NCBI GenBank assembly: GCA_016342645.1
Contig: JAEINX010000018.1
Coordinates: 1-46,083 of the forward strand
Length of the DNA: 46,083 nt
Origin: Bacteroidales bacterium
GTDB taxonomy: Bacteria; Bacteroidota; Bacteroidia; Bacteroidales; JAEINX01
Reading direction: 5' to 3'
Shown here: positions 17,111 to 26,038 of the stretch, piece after piece
How positions within the stretch are numbered: position 1 is the first letter of the stretch
How the letters are laid out: each line of letters opens with the position of its first letter
Made by a program: the position numbers and the translations under genes
Notes under the pieces: model-generated
What the model saw: the letters and a program-made list of their open reading frames with translations, nothing else
Told to the model about the DNA's origin: nothing
Database searches by the model: none

Positions 17111-18355
17111 ATGAAAAAAACAATTTTACTTTTAATTTTATGCTACCTGCTTGGCAACATTACACAAGCCCAAATAGTAAGAGGAGCTGTACCATGTGAA
17201 ATCTACCTCGCTCATGATTGGTATCTTGAAAACGGAATTATACATAAAGGTATTTTCCACTCCACTGATAACGGTGAAAACATTACTTTACAATATGAAG
17301 CAACAGACCCTCCTACAGGGGGAGCAATTGGAATTGGCCGTGTTCTTGGCGATGCTACCCCCGGTTCTCTATACAACTATAATGATCATGAACTTTGGGT
17401 TAGCTTAGATTATGGAGCGAATTGGGAATACAAAGAATATTATTCTTATGCCTCTTATGCAACTGGGTTTTATAATGGCGAAATTTACAGACGAAGTAAT
17501 TATAACTTATATAGAAGTGAAAATTATGGAGAAAATTTTGATTTAATTGTAGAATCCTTAACAGAGCCTTTATCTGATGTTGGCAATCAAGAAGGCGAAC
17601 TATTTGGATTTACAGGATTATCTGGTGTTGGTTTTAATCTTTATCATAGTATTGATTATGGACAAAATTTTTCAACAATCCTAATTGACAGTTCAATTGC
17701 CTATTGGGCACCCAGTGGCTTATACCCAAAAATTTCCAGAGGTACTGAACCCGGTGAATTATATCTCGTTTCCTGGTGGCCCGATTATCATTATAAAATA
17801 TTCCATAGCGTAGATACAGGCTATACATGGACGGAAAAGTTTGAATCGGAGTATATAAATATTTTTTATTGGTCTTTGTCATTCACAGCAGGACGACAAC
17901 AAGGTTCATTTTATGTTTCACGGATAACTTATGACTATGCAACACAGTATTCCTTAGTATATATTGATTATAGTTCTGATTATGGAGAAACTTTCACTAC
18001 TTTTTTCCATGGTCCACCATCACCACAACCAAGTAATTACCCTGAGAATTTCTCGGCACATAATATAGAGCTGGAATGGAATGATCCTGTAAACGGGATT
18101 TTACCACATGCCAATTTGGTTCTTATGAGTGATATAAGCTTTGAGGCTATTGAAATACCAGTTGATAATGTTGCTGTACCCGATAGTGATATTGCAAAAA
18201 ATATACCCTACGGAGAAGAAAAATGCCTTTTTACAAACTTAATACCGGCAACAGTTTATTATTTTAAAATATTTCCTTATACCGTTAGCGGTGGGGAAAT
18301 AAATTATAAAACCGATGAAGGAGGAATACAAACAATGAAAATGACAAAGGAATGA
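17111..18355 (+). CDS. Secreted Asp-box beta-propeller/Fn3 protein, paralogue 1
   Basis: 414 residues. A Sec signal peptide (MKKTILLLILCYLLGNITQA, cleavage before or at Q) is followed by repeated Asp-box/BNR motifs: STDNGENI, SLDYGANW, SENYGENF, SIDYGQNF, SVDTGYTW and SSDYGETF. These are the turns of a sortilin/sialidase-type beta-propeller. Two 'RG-x-x-P-x-E-[IL]-Y' segments (residues ~24 and ~210) mark an internal repeat. The last ~100 residues (QPSNYPENFSAHNIELEWND ... TVYYFKIFPYT) are a fibronectin-III domain of the type common in T9SS cargo, but no C-terminal sorting domain follows. Enzymatic residues are not evident; binding or adhesion is a guess. It is the first of three tandem paralogues. 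Confidence 0.8.
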   Translation: MKKTILLLILCYLLGNITQAQIVRGAVPCEIYLAHDWYLENGIIHKGIFHSTDNGENITLQYEATDPPTGGAIGIGRVLGDATPGSLYNYNDHELWVSLDYGANWEYKEYYSYASYATGFYNGEIYRRSNYNLYRSENYGENFDLIVESLTEPLSDVGNQEGELFGFTGLSGVGFNLYHSIDYGQNFSTILIDSSIAYWAPSGLYPKISRGTEPGELYLVSWWPDYHYKIFHSVDTGYTWTEKFESEYINIFYWSLSFTAGRQQGSFYVSRITYDYATQYSLVYIDYSSDYGETFTTFFHGPPSPQPSNYPENFSAHNIELEWNDPVNGILPHANLVLMSDISFEAIEIPVDNVAVPDSDIAKNIPYGEEKCLFTNLIPATVYYFKIFPYTVSGGEINYKTDEGGIQTMKMTKE

Positions 18356-18372
18356 GAAATAATTTTTTGGCA

Positions 18373-18453
18373 AGTCACGGTGTGAATAACTTAACAAACC
18401 TTAAGTTGTAATAATTACATTTACACTTTTAAATAATAATTCACACCGTGACT
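18373..18453. repeat. 81-bp terminal-inverted-repeat element, copy 2
   Basis: Same length, ends (15-bp perfect inverted repeats) and CA/ATCA flanks as copy 1, and nearly the same interior. It forms the left end of a roughly 310-bp stretch duplicated from 16802-17110. Confidence 0.9.
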
Positions 18454-18488
18454 ATCATTGACACTCAATAAACAAAAAAAAAGTAAAA

Positions 18489-18548
18489 ATGAAAAAAATA
18501 GTAATTATTTTTATATTTTCCTTGGAAATATCAAAAATATTGATTTAA
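18489..18548 (+). pseudogene. Duplicated signal-peptide-like stub
   Basis: The second copy of the 19-residue frame at 16920, unchanged in sequence and in position relative to the 81-bp element and the promoter. It records the tandem duplication of gene plus leader. Confidence 0.35.
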
Positions 18549-18553
18549 CTTTG
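18522..18553 (+). promoter_or_regulatory. Promoter for propeller paralogue 2
   Basis: TTG (18522-18524), 21 bp, TAACTTTG (18546-18553), the duplicate of the paralogue-1 promoter. CTGTCTG just downstream can pair with CAGGCAG further on, using one G-U pair where copy 1 has A-U. Confidence 0.55.
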
Positions 18554-18681
18554 TACTGTCTGTCGATAGAATACAATAAAGGAGGGTGTTTTCAAGAGAA
18601 ATAGAAATTGTTTGATCAGGCAGGCAAATGTATTAAGTAGAAACATATAACATAATGTATAGTGTCAAATTTTAGAAAACC

Positions 18682-19932
18682 ATGAAAAAAACAATTTTAC
18701 TTTCAATTTTGTACTGCTTCCTTGGAAGTATCACACAAGCCCAGATAACAAGAGGAGCTACACCCGGCGAAATCTATATCTACAACGATTGGTACATTGA
18801 AAACGGAATTATCCATAGGGCCATTTTCCGCTCAAACGATAATGGTGAAAATCTGACATTACAATATGAAACAACAAGTAATCAGCCTCCCGGAGAAATG
18901 AAAATTGGTGGTGTACTTGGTGATGCTACAATCGGGGCCTTATATAACTTTGGTAATAATGAACTTTGGGTGAGTTTTGATTATGGAGTAAATTGGGAGC
19001 TTAAGCAAACTTATGGAAGCGGAAGGTTCGCAAGCGGATGTATTAATGGCGAAATATATAAGTGTTGTGCTGATGTTCAAGGAACAATATGGCGTAGTAT
19101 AGATTATGGAAATGAATTTATTGAAATTACACAAGATGCTAAATATATTTTAGAAGTTGGTTTATTAGAAGGAAATTTATATGGTATAGATGGTCATTCA
19201 GGAATTGGTTATAATTTACACTTTAGCACTAATTATGGAGAGGAATTTGTTACTATCCCAATTGATAGTTCAGTAGCTTTTTGGGCTCCATCAGGCCATT
19301 ATCCTAAAATTTTCAGAGGGGCTGTACCTGGCGAATTATACATTGTTACCTGGTGGCTTGATTATCATTATAAAATATTCCATAGCATTGATACCGGCTA
19401 TACATGGACTCAAAAGTTTGAATCAGAATATATTAATATTTTAAATTGGGGAGTGGTGTGCACTGCTGGGCGACAACAAGGTTCATTTTTTGTCAAACGG
19501 ACAACTTATGACCCAGTTTCTCAATATTTGTTGGTATATATTGATTATAGCTGCGATTACGGGGAAACTTTTACTACTTATTTCCATGGTGCACCAATGC
19601 CACAACCAAGCAATTATCCTGAGAATTTCTCGGCACATAATATAGAGTTACAATGGACTGACCCAGTGGAGGGAGTTTTACCTCATGCCTACCTGGTTCG
19701 AATGAGCCAATTAGGCTTCGAAGCTATTCCTATTCCCGTTGATAATAAATCAGTTCCTGATAGCGACTCTGTAAAAAACATTCTTTATGGTGAAGAGAAA
19801 TGTATATTCAAAAACCTGATACCCGCTACAGTTTATTATTTTAAAATATTCCCTTATACAATTAACGGAGGGGAAATAAATTATAAAACAGAAGGAGGAG
19901 GAATACAGGCAATGAAAATGACAAAGGAATAG
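18682..19932 (+). CDS. Secreted Asp-box beta-propeller/Fn3 protein, paralogue 2
   Basis: 416 residues with the same plan as paralogue 1: signal peptide ending SITQAQ, Asp boxes (SNDNGENL, SFDYGVNW, SIDYGNEF, STNYGEEF, SIDTGYTW, SCDYGETF), two RG-GE-[IL]-Y segments and a C-terminal Fn3 domain ending IQAMKMTKE. N- and C-terminal parts are very close to the paralogues, while residues ~118-190 (from GSGRFASGCINGEIYKCC on) are strongly different and unusually cysteine-bearing. No T9SS sorting domain. It has its own duplicated promoter and an 81-bp element upstream. Confidence 0.8.
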   Translation: MKKTILLSILYCFLGSITQAQITRGATPGEIYIYNDWYIENGIIHRAIFRSNDNGENLTLQYETTSNQPPGEMKIGGVLGDATIGALYNFGNNELWVSFDYGVNWELKQTYGSGRFASGCINGEIYKCCADVQGTIWRSIDYGNEFIEITQDAKYILEVGLLEGNLYGIDGHSGIGYNLHFSTNYGEEFVTIPIDSSVAFWAPSGHYPKIFRGAVPGELYIVTWWLDYHYKIFHSIDTGYTWTQKFESEYINILNWGVVCTAGRQQGSFFVKRTTYDPVSQYLLVYIDYSCDYGETFTTYFHGAPMPQPSNYPENFSAHNIELQWTDPVEGVLPHAYLVRMSQLGFEAIPIPVDNKSVPDSDSVKNILYGEEKCIFKNLIPATVYYFKIFPYTINGGEINYKTEGGGIQAMKMTKE

Positions 19933-19963
19933 GAAATATTTTTTTTAATTAAATAAATTATTG

Positions 19964-19971
19964 TACATTTG
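19964..19971 (+). promoter_or_regulatory. -7 element for propeller paralogue 3
   Basis: TACATTTG, 14 bp before the ATG at 19986, inside a 53-nt spacer. Unlike paralogues 1 and 2 this gene lacks the long leader and the 81-bp element. Confidence 0.45.
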
Positions 19972-19985
19972 AATAAAAAAAAATT

Positions 19986-21230
19986 ATGAAAAAACTAATA
20001 CTATTACTTATAGTTGTTTTTCTTTACACACAAACGGCACAAACCCAGATAACAAGAGGAGCTACACCCGGCGAAATTTATATCTCTAACGATTGGTATA
20101 TTGAAAACGGAATTATCCATAAAGCCGTTTTCCGATCTGACGATAATGGTGAAACACTTACCGTACAATATGAAGCAACAGACCCTCCTTATGGGGGAGC
20201 AATGGGTATAGGTAAAGTTTTAGGAGATGCTACCCAAGGAGCTTTATATAACTTTGGTGATAATGAACTTTGGGTGAGCTTTGATTATGGAGTGAATTGG
20301 GAGTACAGAGAAAGCAATCCAAGTTATACAAAATTTTTTAGCGGAGTAAATCAAGGATTAATTTTTAAAGGAAATTATGGTTTTTTTAAGAGTGTTAATT
20401 ATGGTTTATCTTTTGAACTTCTACCAATAACTGTAACATGCCCTTTTACAGAAGTTGGCTTTTATGAGCCGGAGTTTTATGGTATTACAGGAGAGGCAGG
20501 TTCTTATTATAATTTTGTACATACAATTGATTATGGGCAAACCTATACCGAAATCCCAATTGACAGTTCAGTAGCTTTTTGGGCACCAGGAGGATACTGG
20601 CCAAAAATTTCAAGAGGTACAGAACCCGGTGAATTATATCTGGTTTCTTGGTGGTTAAATTCAAGTTACAAAATTTTCCACAGCATAGATACTGGCTATA
20701 CATGGACAGAAAAATTTGAATCCGGGTATATAGATATTTATAGTTGGGGTGTGCAATATACAGCTGGACGACAACAAGGGTCGTTTTATGTAAAACGTTC
20801 AACTTATGATTTTGCAACTCAATATTCATTTATATATATTGATTATAGTTCCGATTACGGGGAAACTTTCACAACTTATTTCCATGGTGCACCATCCCCT
20901 CAACCAAGCAATTACCCTGAAAATTTCTCGGCACATAATATTGAATTGAAATGGACTGACCCGGAGGAAGGAATTTTACCTCATGCATATCTGGTTCGGA
21001 TGAGTCGCTTCGGCTTTGAAGCTATTCCTGTTCCCGTTGATAATAAATCAATTCCTGATTGCGACACTGTAAAAAACATTCCTTATGGTGAAGAGAAATG
21101 TATATTCAAAAACCTGATACCCGCTACGGTTTATTATTTTAAAATATTTCCTTATACCCTTAACGGTGGGGAAATTAATTATAAAACCGAAGGAGGGGGA
21201 ATACAAACAATGAAAATGACAAAAGAATGA
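19986..21230 (+). CDS. Secreted Asp-box beta-propeller/Fn3 protein, paralogue 3
   Basis: 414 residues. The signal peptide differs (MKKLILLLIVVFLYTQTAQTQ), but the mature protein begins with the same ITRGATPGEIY block as paralogue 2. Asp boxes: SDDNGETL, SFDYGVNW, SVNYGLSF, TIDYGQTY, SIDTGYTW, SSDYGETF. The Fn3 domain and IQTMKMTKE end are shared, and residues ~115-190 are again divergent. The short spacer to paralogue 2 implies either co-transcription or use of the close -7 element. Localisation after Sec export is unclear because no sorting domain is visible. Confidence 0.8.
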   Translation: MKKLILLLIVVFLYTQTAQTQITRGATPGEIYISNDWYIENGIIHKAVFRSDDNGETLTVQYEATDPPYGGAMGIGKVLGDATQGALYNFGDNELWVSFDYGVNWEYRESNPSYTKFFSGVNQGLIFKGNYGFFKSVNYGLSFELLPITVTCPFTEVGFYEPEFYGITGEAGSYYNFVHTIDYGQTYTEIPIDSSVAFWAPGGYWPKISRGTEPGELYLVSWWLNSSYKIFHSIDTGYTWTEKFESGYIDIYSWGVQYTAGRQQGSFYVKRSTYDFATQYSFIYIDYSSDYGETFTTYFHGAPSPQPSNYPENFSAHNIELKWTDPEEGILPHAYLVRMSRFGFEAIPVPVDNKSIPDCDTVKNIPYGEEKCIFKNLIPATVYYFKIFPYTLNGGEINYKTEGGGIQTMKMTKE

Positions 21231-21247
21231 GAAATGATTTTATGGCA

Positions 21248-21328
21248 AGTCACGGTGTGAATAACTTATGAAACAGGAAGTTGTAATAATTGAATTTGCT
21301 CTTTTACATAACAATTCACACCGTGACT
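21248..21328. repeat. 81-bp terminal-inverted-repeat element, copy 3
   Basis: Same 15-bp perfect ends and exactly 81 bp long. The interior differs from copies 1-2 but aligns without gaps, and the inner AACTT/AAGTT pair is kept. It follows the third propeller gene. Confidence 0.9.
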
Positions 21329-21435
21329 ATCAATCAAAAAAATAAAAATTCACAAAATGAAAAATAATAAAATAAATGATATTTTATTCTTCAAAATATG
21401 AAGATCAGACAATCAATAAAGATTAATTCTAAAGA

Positions 21436-21478
21436 ACTGCCGGCAGCTAAAAGTTTTTCCGAACTCGCCGCCGGCAGT
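21436..21478. repeat. GC-rich hairpin in the gap before the C25 gene
   Basis: ACTGCCGGCAGC (21436-21447) and GCCGCCGGCAGT (21467-21478) pair with one mismatch around 19 nt. It stands out in very AT-rich DNA and has no T-run, so it resembles a REP element more than a terminator. The rest of 21231-21702 holds copy 3 of the 81-bp element, short meaningless frames (21357, 21511) and no clear promoter. Confidence 0.6.
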
Positions 21479-21702
21479 ATTCACCCATTAAAAAATGGTA
21501 ATGCAAAAATAATGAAAGGAGGATAATAATTAGATTTTTTTTTAGTACTAATTACGCTTACCATATATACTCTCACAAGTCAAAACCTTAATTGGTCTGT
21601 TACTTTATAATCTATTTTATAAACATATTAGTATCGGAATATTATCTTTTCAAAAAGGTGGTTTTCTTAAAAAATCAAAAAAATTAATTAATAAAAATCA
21701 AA

Positions 21703-24700
21703 ATGAAAAAATTTTTTTTAAGCTTAATATTATTATGCCTGTTTGCTAGTTTGGTACAAGCACAAGACTGGGTAAGGTTTACACAAGCAAACCCCGAAGC
21801 ACCAATAATTACTCTAATTCAGTCCGACAACCAGCAGGTAGAATTTACTATTGAAGTTTGCGGAATGTTTAAAACAGACATCAATGAAGAAGGCGAAAGC
21901 TTTCAAAGGATAGAAATACCCGGGGCAGGAAAAACAGATGAAACCGGAGAACCCGAATTGCCCTACATAAGGCAATTGATTGCAATACCCGAATGCGATA
22001 ATGTTGTTTTAAGCGTAAATATTACCGGACAAACCGATTTTAACAACTTTAACATTTATCCTGCACCCGATTATGAAGAAATTCAAAATCCTGATAGTTC
22101 GTTTTATTTGCAGGAAGTTTTTTATAAAAACGATACGGTTTATGAACAAAATATTTACCTGCCGGGGATAAATGCTGAAATTATTTCAATGGGCTACCTT
22201 CGTAGCCAGAAATATGCCGAAATTTATATCTACCCTATACAATTCAATCCGGTAACCCAACATATTGAAGTTTATTCAAATTACCAGATCACATTAAATT
22301 TTATTAATCCTACAACTGATGTAAATTTAAATACCGGTATTTTCAATAACGTGGCAAGCAACACCATGCTTAATTATGTTTCAAGCGGAATTAGAGCCAG
22401 CGTAAATGATAATGTACAGGGTAATGGAAACGTACAATGGGTAAGCCTGACAAGCCCTTCACAGGCAGATAATATCGTTGCCGATTATTTGATAATATGT
22501 GCCGAAGACTTTTTTCAACCGAATGAACCAAACTCGGAAGTCTTACGTATTGCAAACCATAGGGCCTCATATAATGGATTTGATGTTGTGATTTTAGATG
22601 CAAATAATATTATTTCTGATGAACTCGGTTTCTTTTACGAAGGATTAAATCAGGTCCCACCAAGTACCGAATTTAAAAAAGAACAACGTATCCGCACCTG
22701 TATCCGCCGTGTTTATGAGGGCGAAAATGCACAGCATACTTATGATGGAAAATTAGGATATGTATTGTTGATTGGGGATTCGGAGTATGGAAGTAATTTA
22801 GGAATGCCAACATCAAAAGATGATAATCCTGGTGCAAGTATCGAAGGTGTTCAATATCCTTCTGATTATTACTATTCTTGTCTTACCAGTATTGATGGCG
22901 ATTATGATGATTTTGGTGAATTATTTGTTGGCAGATTTTGTGTAGATAATAACTTAATAAACGGTTTAACAGAACTTCATAATTTGGTATCTAAAACAAT
23001 ATATTTTGAATCGGAAGCCACTTTCGAAGGATGGCGTGATCAAGTTGGAGTATTAATTGGAGAGGAATTTACCCACCTTGGATATATGTATGAATATTTC
23101 AATTTTATGGATGATCTTGTACCCACTAGCTTTACAGTTGATAAACTTGATCCATCAGATCCAAATTTTACTAAACAAGATATTTATGATGTATTTAATA
23201 CTGATGGTGTTTCATTATTTATTTATTATGGGCATGGTGATAAGCGTAAATGGCTTTACGGAAGTGATTTTATAACTTCTGCAATGTTGGAAGCTAATTT
23301 AGATAACTCTAATAAACCTCCGGTTGTGCTCGGTAATGCATGTTATACAGGATACTTTGATTATGATATTGATTGTTTTGGAGAAATACTAACAACCTAT
23401 TCTGAAACTGAAGGATTTGTTGGATATCTTGGGGGAGGCAGAATGACTAGGAGCAGTTATGGTTCAATCAATGTTCCTCCCATTGAGCTTCAGGAATTAT
23501 TACCATATACTATTTTTGAACACTTGTCACATATTACAGGTGAATATATTCTTGAAAGCAAAATGTTATCTCATTATGATTGCCATGCTTTCGCATATAA
23601 TTATTTTGGTGACCCTGCACTAAATATCATGGCTCAGGGTTTTGAAGTAACTCATAATATTACATTAGCGGATACAACAATCATTTCTAATGAAATTACC
23701 GTTAAAAATGGAGCTACATTAACTATTCCTCAACAAGGCCAGCTCCGTTTTGAAGATAACGGAAAACTAATTATTGAAGAAGGTGCTACGGTAGAATTTT
23801 TAAATCATTCGGAGATAATGGTTAATAACATATCTGAAATTATCAATGAGGGTGATATGATTATAGGTTCCAATGTGGAATTTGAAATAGTTGAAAATGG
23901 AGGCCTTGAAATAGTAAGTAATGGAAATTTAGAAATTGGAACTTATTCGGTTTTTAGTGCTTTAGAAGGTAGCAGAAATAAGCTAATAATAAATGGCGAT
24001 TTTAGCATTGATTCTCATCCATATTTTATTGCAGTTGAAGATTCAGAATTGGAAATCAAATTAAATAATATTTCTATTCAGGATACTTTCAATTATGCAA
24101 TATTTGAAAGATGTAAGTTGAGTGTTAATGCACAAGATATTAGAATTTCAAATACAATATTTAATATATGTGAATTAAGCGGTTATGCACAAGACCTTAC
24201 AATAGAAAATAATTCTACATTTACTGACTGTGATTTAATTTATTTCTTCAACGCAAATGTTAACATTTCGAATTCTGATTTTACTGATAGTTGGCTGTAT
24301 GTTGATAACTTCGAAGATAACAGTCTAACAGCCACTATATCTGATTGTGATTTTTCAAATAATTCCTTCTACACTCAGGCAGGGATCTACCTTTTTAATT
24401 ATGACCAATATGAAATTGATGACAATACAATTGATGGATATTACAACGGTATTCACATTGTACAATCGGGCTACGGACTACCATTTGAACAAATTATCAT
24501 GAATAACTCTATAAATAATTGCGGAAATAGTGGAATTATGACATATAACTCAATTAGTGATATTTATAAAAACCACATTTTCGACAATCGCTATGGTGTT
24601 TGGTTTGGAAACCGAAGCAGTACTAAATTACATGGTTACTTCAATGCAGGTACAAATGAAGAAACCCAATTGATAAAGAACAATGATGATTATGAGGTGT

Positions 24701-25749
24701 ATGCTTCAGAATATAGCTTTCCGATTGATTTCTTTTATAACGCAATTTTTGATGTAGAAAATTTGGGTATAGAACATGACCCTTTAGTATATTATGATAC
24801 TGACCCTTCAGGTTTCCCAAATATGTTAAACGTTATGAATAACTATTGGGGTTTAAATTTTAATCCTGCTGAAGATTTATATCCTGCCGGTTGGTATAAT
24901 TATCTCCCAATCTGGACTCCCGGTTTAAAGAATACACTTTCACCTACTGAAGATGAAGTTTTATATGAAAATGCCAATACAGAATTCGAAGCCGAAAACT
25001 TTATTCAAGCTAAAACATTATACCAATCACTAATTGAACAATATCCCGAATCAATATTTGCCGGGGCTGCAATGAAAGAATTATTCCGCTTAGAGCAATT
25101 TGCAGGTAATAATTATGCAGGTTTAAAAGAATATTGTCTTACAAATGAGGTCATTGGCAACTATCCCCAATTAGCAGGTCTTAGCGAATTCCTGGCCAAT
25201 AAATGTAATATTGAACTTGAAAACTGGCAGGAGGCTATTGATAATTATGAAACGGTAATCCAAAATCCCGAAAGTGCACAGGATAGTATTTTTGCTATTG
25301 TTGATCTTGGGAATTTGTATTTCATTATGGCAAACAGCGGTACTAAATCAGGATATACGTGTACAATGCCTGAGTATATATTTAAATCAAAAGAAGAATA
25401 TGCAAAAAACAGGGATTACCTGCTCTCATTATTGCCAATGAGAAAATCAGACCAACTTCCTTATGATAATTTTGAAGATATAAAAGCAGGAGAATTATCA
25501 CAAAATGTACCTAATCCTTGTGCAGATGTAACAAGTATTTATTACAGCCTTGAAGAAGCAGCATCTGTAAGCATTAAAGTTTATAATCATATCGGTATGC
25601 AACAAAAATTAATTGAGATGCCAAACTCCGAAACAGGTGTAAACAAGATTGAACTAAACACTTCAGAGTTTCCGGCAGGGATATATTTCTATTCTCTGAT
25701 AATAGACGGAAAAGTAAGTGATACAAAGAAGATGGTTGTTGTGAAATAA
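21703..25749 (+). CDS. Gingipain-like C25 cysteine peptidase with beta-helix, TPR and T9SS sorting domain
   Basis: 1348 residues. Signal peptide (to VQAQ), then a C25 propeptide-like region (~25-225, with PELPYIRQLIAIPECD and YIYPIQFNPVT). Next is the C25 catalytic domain (~255-650) with H511 in IYYGHGDKRKW and C547 in LGNACYTGYF, the expected His/Cys dyad. Residues ~670-1080 form a right-handed beta-helix ending in NNYWG. A TPR-like helical region follows (~1085-1230), and the last ~85 residues (LSQNVPNPCADVTSIYYSLE ... GIYFYSLI) are a type-A T9SS sorting domain. Export through the outer membrane and surface attachment are expected. It is not PorU, which lacks the beta-helix and TPR parts. 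It closes the propeller cluster. Confidence 0.88.
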   Translation: MKKFFLSLILLCLFASLVQAQDWVRFTQANPEAPIITLIQSDNQQVEFTIEVCGMFKTDINEEGESFQRIEIPGAGKTDETGEPELPYIRQLIAIPECDNVVLSVNITGQTDFNNFNIYPAPDYEEIQNPDSSFYLQEVFYKNDTVYEQNIYLPGINAEIISMGYLRSQKYAEIYIYPIQFNPVTQHIEVYSNYQITLNFINPTTDVNLNTGIFNNVASNTMLNYVSSGIRASVNDNVQGNGNVQWVSLTSPSQADNIVADYLIICAEDFFQPNEPNSEVLRIANHRASYNGFDVVILDANNIISDELGFFYEGLNQVPPSTEFKKEQRIRTCIRRVYEGENAQHTYDGKLGYVLLIGDSEYGSNLGMPTSKDDNPGASIEGVQYPSDYYYSCLTSIDGDYDDFGELFVGRFCVDNNLINGLTELHNLVSKTIYFESEATFEGWRDQVGVLIGEEFTHLGYMYEYFNFMDDLVPTSFTVDKLDPSDPNFTKQDIYDVFNTDGVSLFIYYGHGDKRKWLYGSDFITSAMLEANLDNSNKPPVVLGNACYTGYFDYDIDCFGEILTTYSETEGFVGYLGGGRMTRSSYGSINVPPIELQELLPYTIFEHLSHITGEYILESKMLSHYDCHAFAYNYFGDPALNIMAQGFEVTHNITLADTTIISNEITVKNGATLTIPQQGQLRFEDNGKLIIEEGATVEFLNHSEIMVNNISEIINEGDMIIGSNVEFEIVENGGLEIVSNGNLEIGTYSVFSALEGSRNKLIINGDFSIDSHPYFIAVEDSELEIKLNNISIQDTFNYAIFERCKLSVNAQDIRISNTIFNICELSGYAQDLTIENNSTFTDCDLIYFFNANVNISNSDFTDSWLYVDNFEDNSLTATISDCDFSNNSFYTQAGIYLFNYDQYEIDDNTIDGYYNGIHIVQSGYGLPFEQIIMNNSINNCGNSGIMTYNSISDIYKNHIFDNRYGVWFGNRSSTKLHGYFNAGTNEETQLIKNNDDYEVYASEYSFPIDFFYNAIFDVENLGIEHDPLVYYDTDPSGFPNMLNVMNNYWGLNFNPAEDLYPAGWYNYLPIWTPGLKNTLSPTEDEVLYENANTEFEAENFIQAKTLYQSLIEQYPESIFAGAAMKELFRLEQFAGNNYAGLKEYCLTNEVIGNYPQLAGLSEFLANKCNIELENWQEAIDNYETVIQNPESAQDSIFAIVDLGNLYFIMANSGTKSGYTCTMPEYIFKSKEEYAKNRDYLLSLLPMRKSDQLPYDNFEDIKAGELSQNVPNPCADVTSIYYSLEEAASVSIKVYNHIGMQQKLIEMPNSETGVNKIELNTSEFPAGIYFYSLIIDGKVSDTKKMVVVK

Positions 25750-25773
25750 CTTAATTTCTTTAAAGTATGGACA

Positions 25774-25854
25774 AGTCACGGTGTGAATAACTCAAGAAAC
25801 TGCAAGATTTAATAAAATATTTGCACTTTTATTATAAAAATTCACACCGTGACT
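25774..25854. repeat. 81-bp terminal-inverted-repeat element, copy 4
   Basis: Identical 15-bp ends and length, with the most diverged interior (AACTC/AAGAT instead of AACTT/AAGTT). It lies 24 nt after the stop of the C25 gene. Confidence 0.9.
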
Positions 25855-25860
25855 ATCACT

Positions 25861-25899
25861 CAGAATTATCAGCGAAAATCAGCGTCATCTGCGGGAAAC
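25861..25899. repeat. Half copy of the REP-like element
   Basis: ATCAGCGAAAATCAGCG followed by TCATCTGCGGGAAAC resembles the right arm and flank (AATCTGCGGGAAAC) of the hairpin at 15183-15240. The opposite arm is missing. A GGAGG, a spacer and an ATG directly followed by TAG come next (25914-25931). Confidence 0.5.
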
Positions 25900-26038
25900 A
25901 AAAAACCATGAAAGGAGGTATTAAAATGTAGAAATCAACAATACTAACACAGAAAACCTTTGAGGATGAATATATTTTTTCAGTTCCTCAAATGGTATAG
26001 AAACTCAAAAAATTATTTATTAATTAAAAACAAAAATC

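Noticed and set aside
21703..25749. PorU, the T9SS sortase
   Set aside because: PorU is a C25 protein, but it lacks the beta-helix and TPR regions seen here; the same reasoning applies to 40439-45484.
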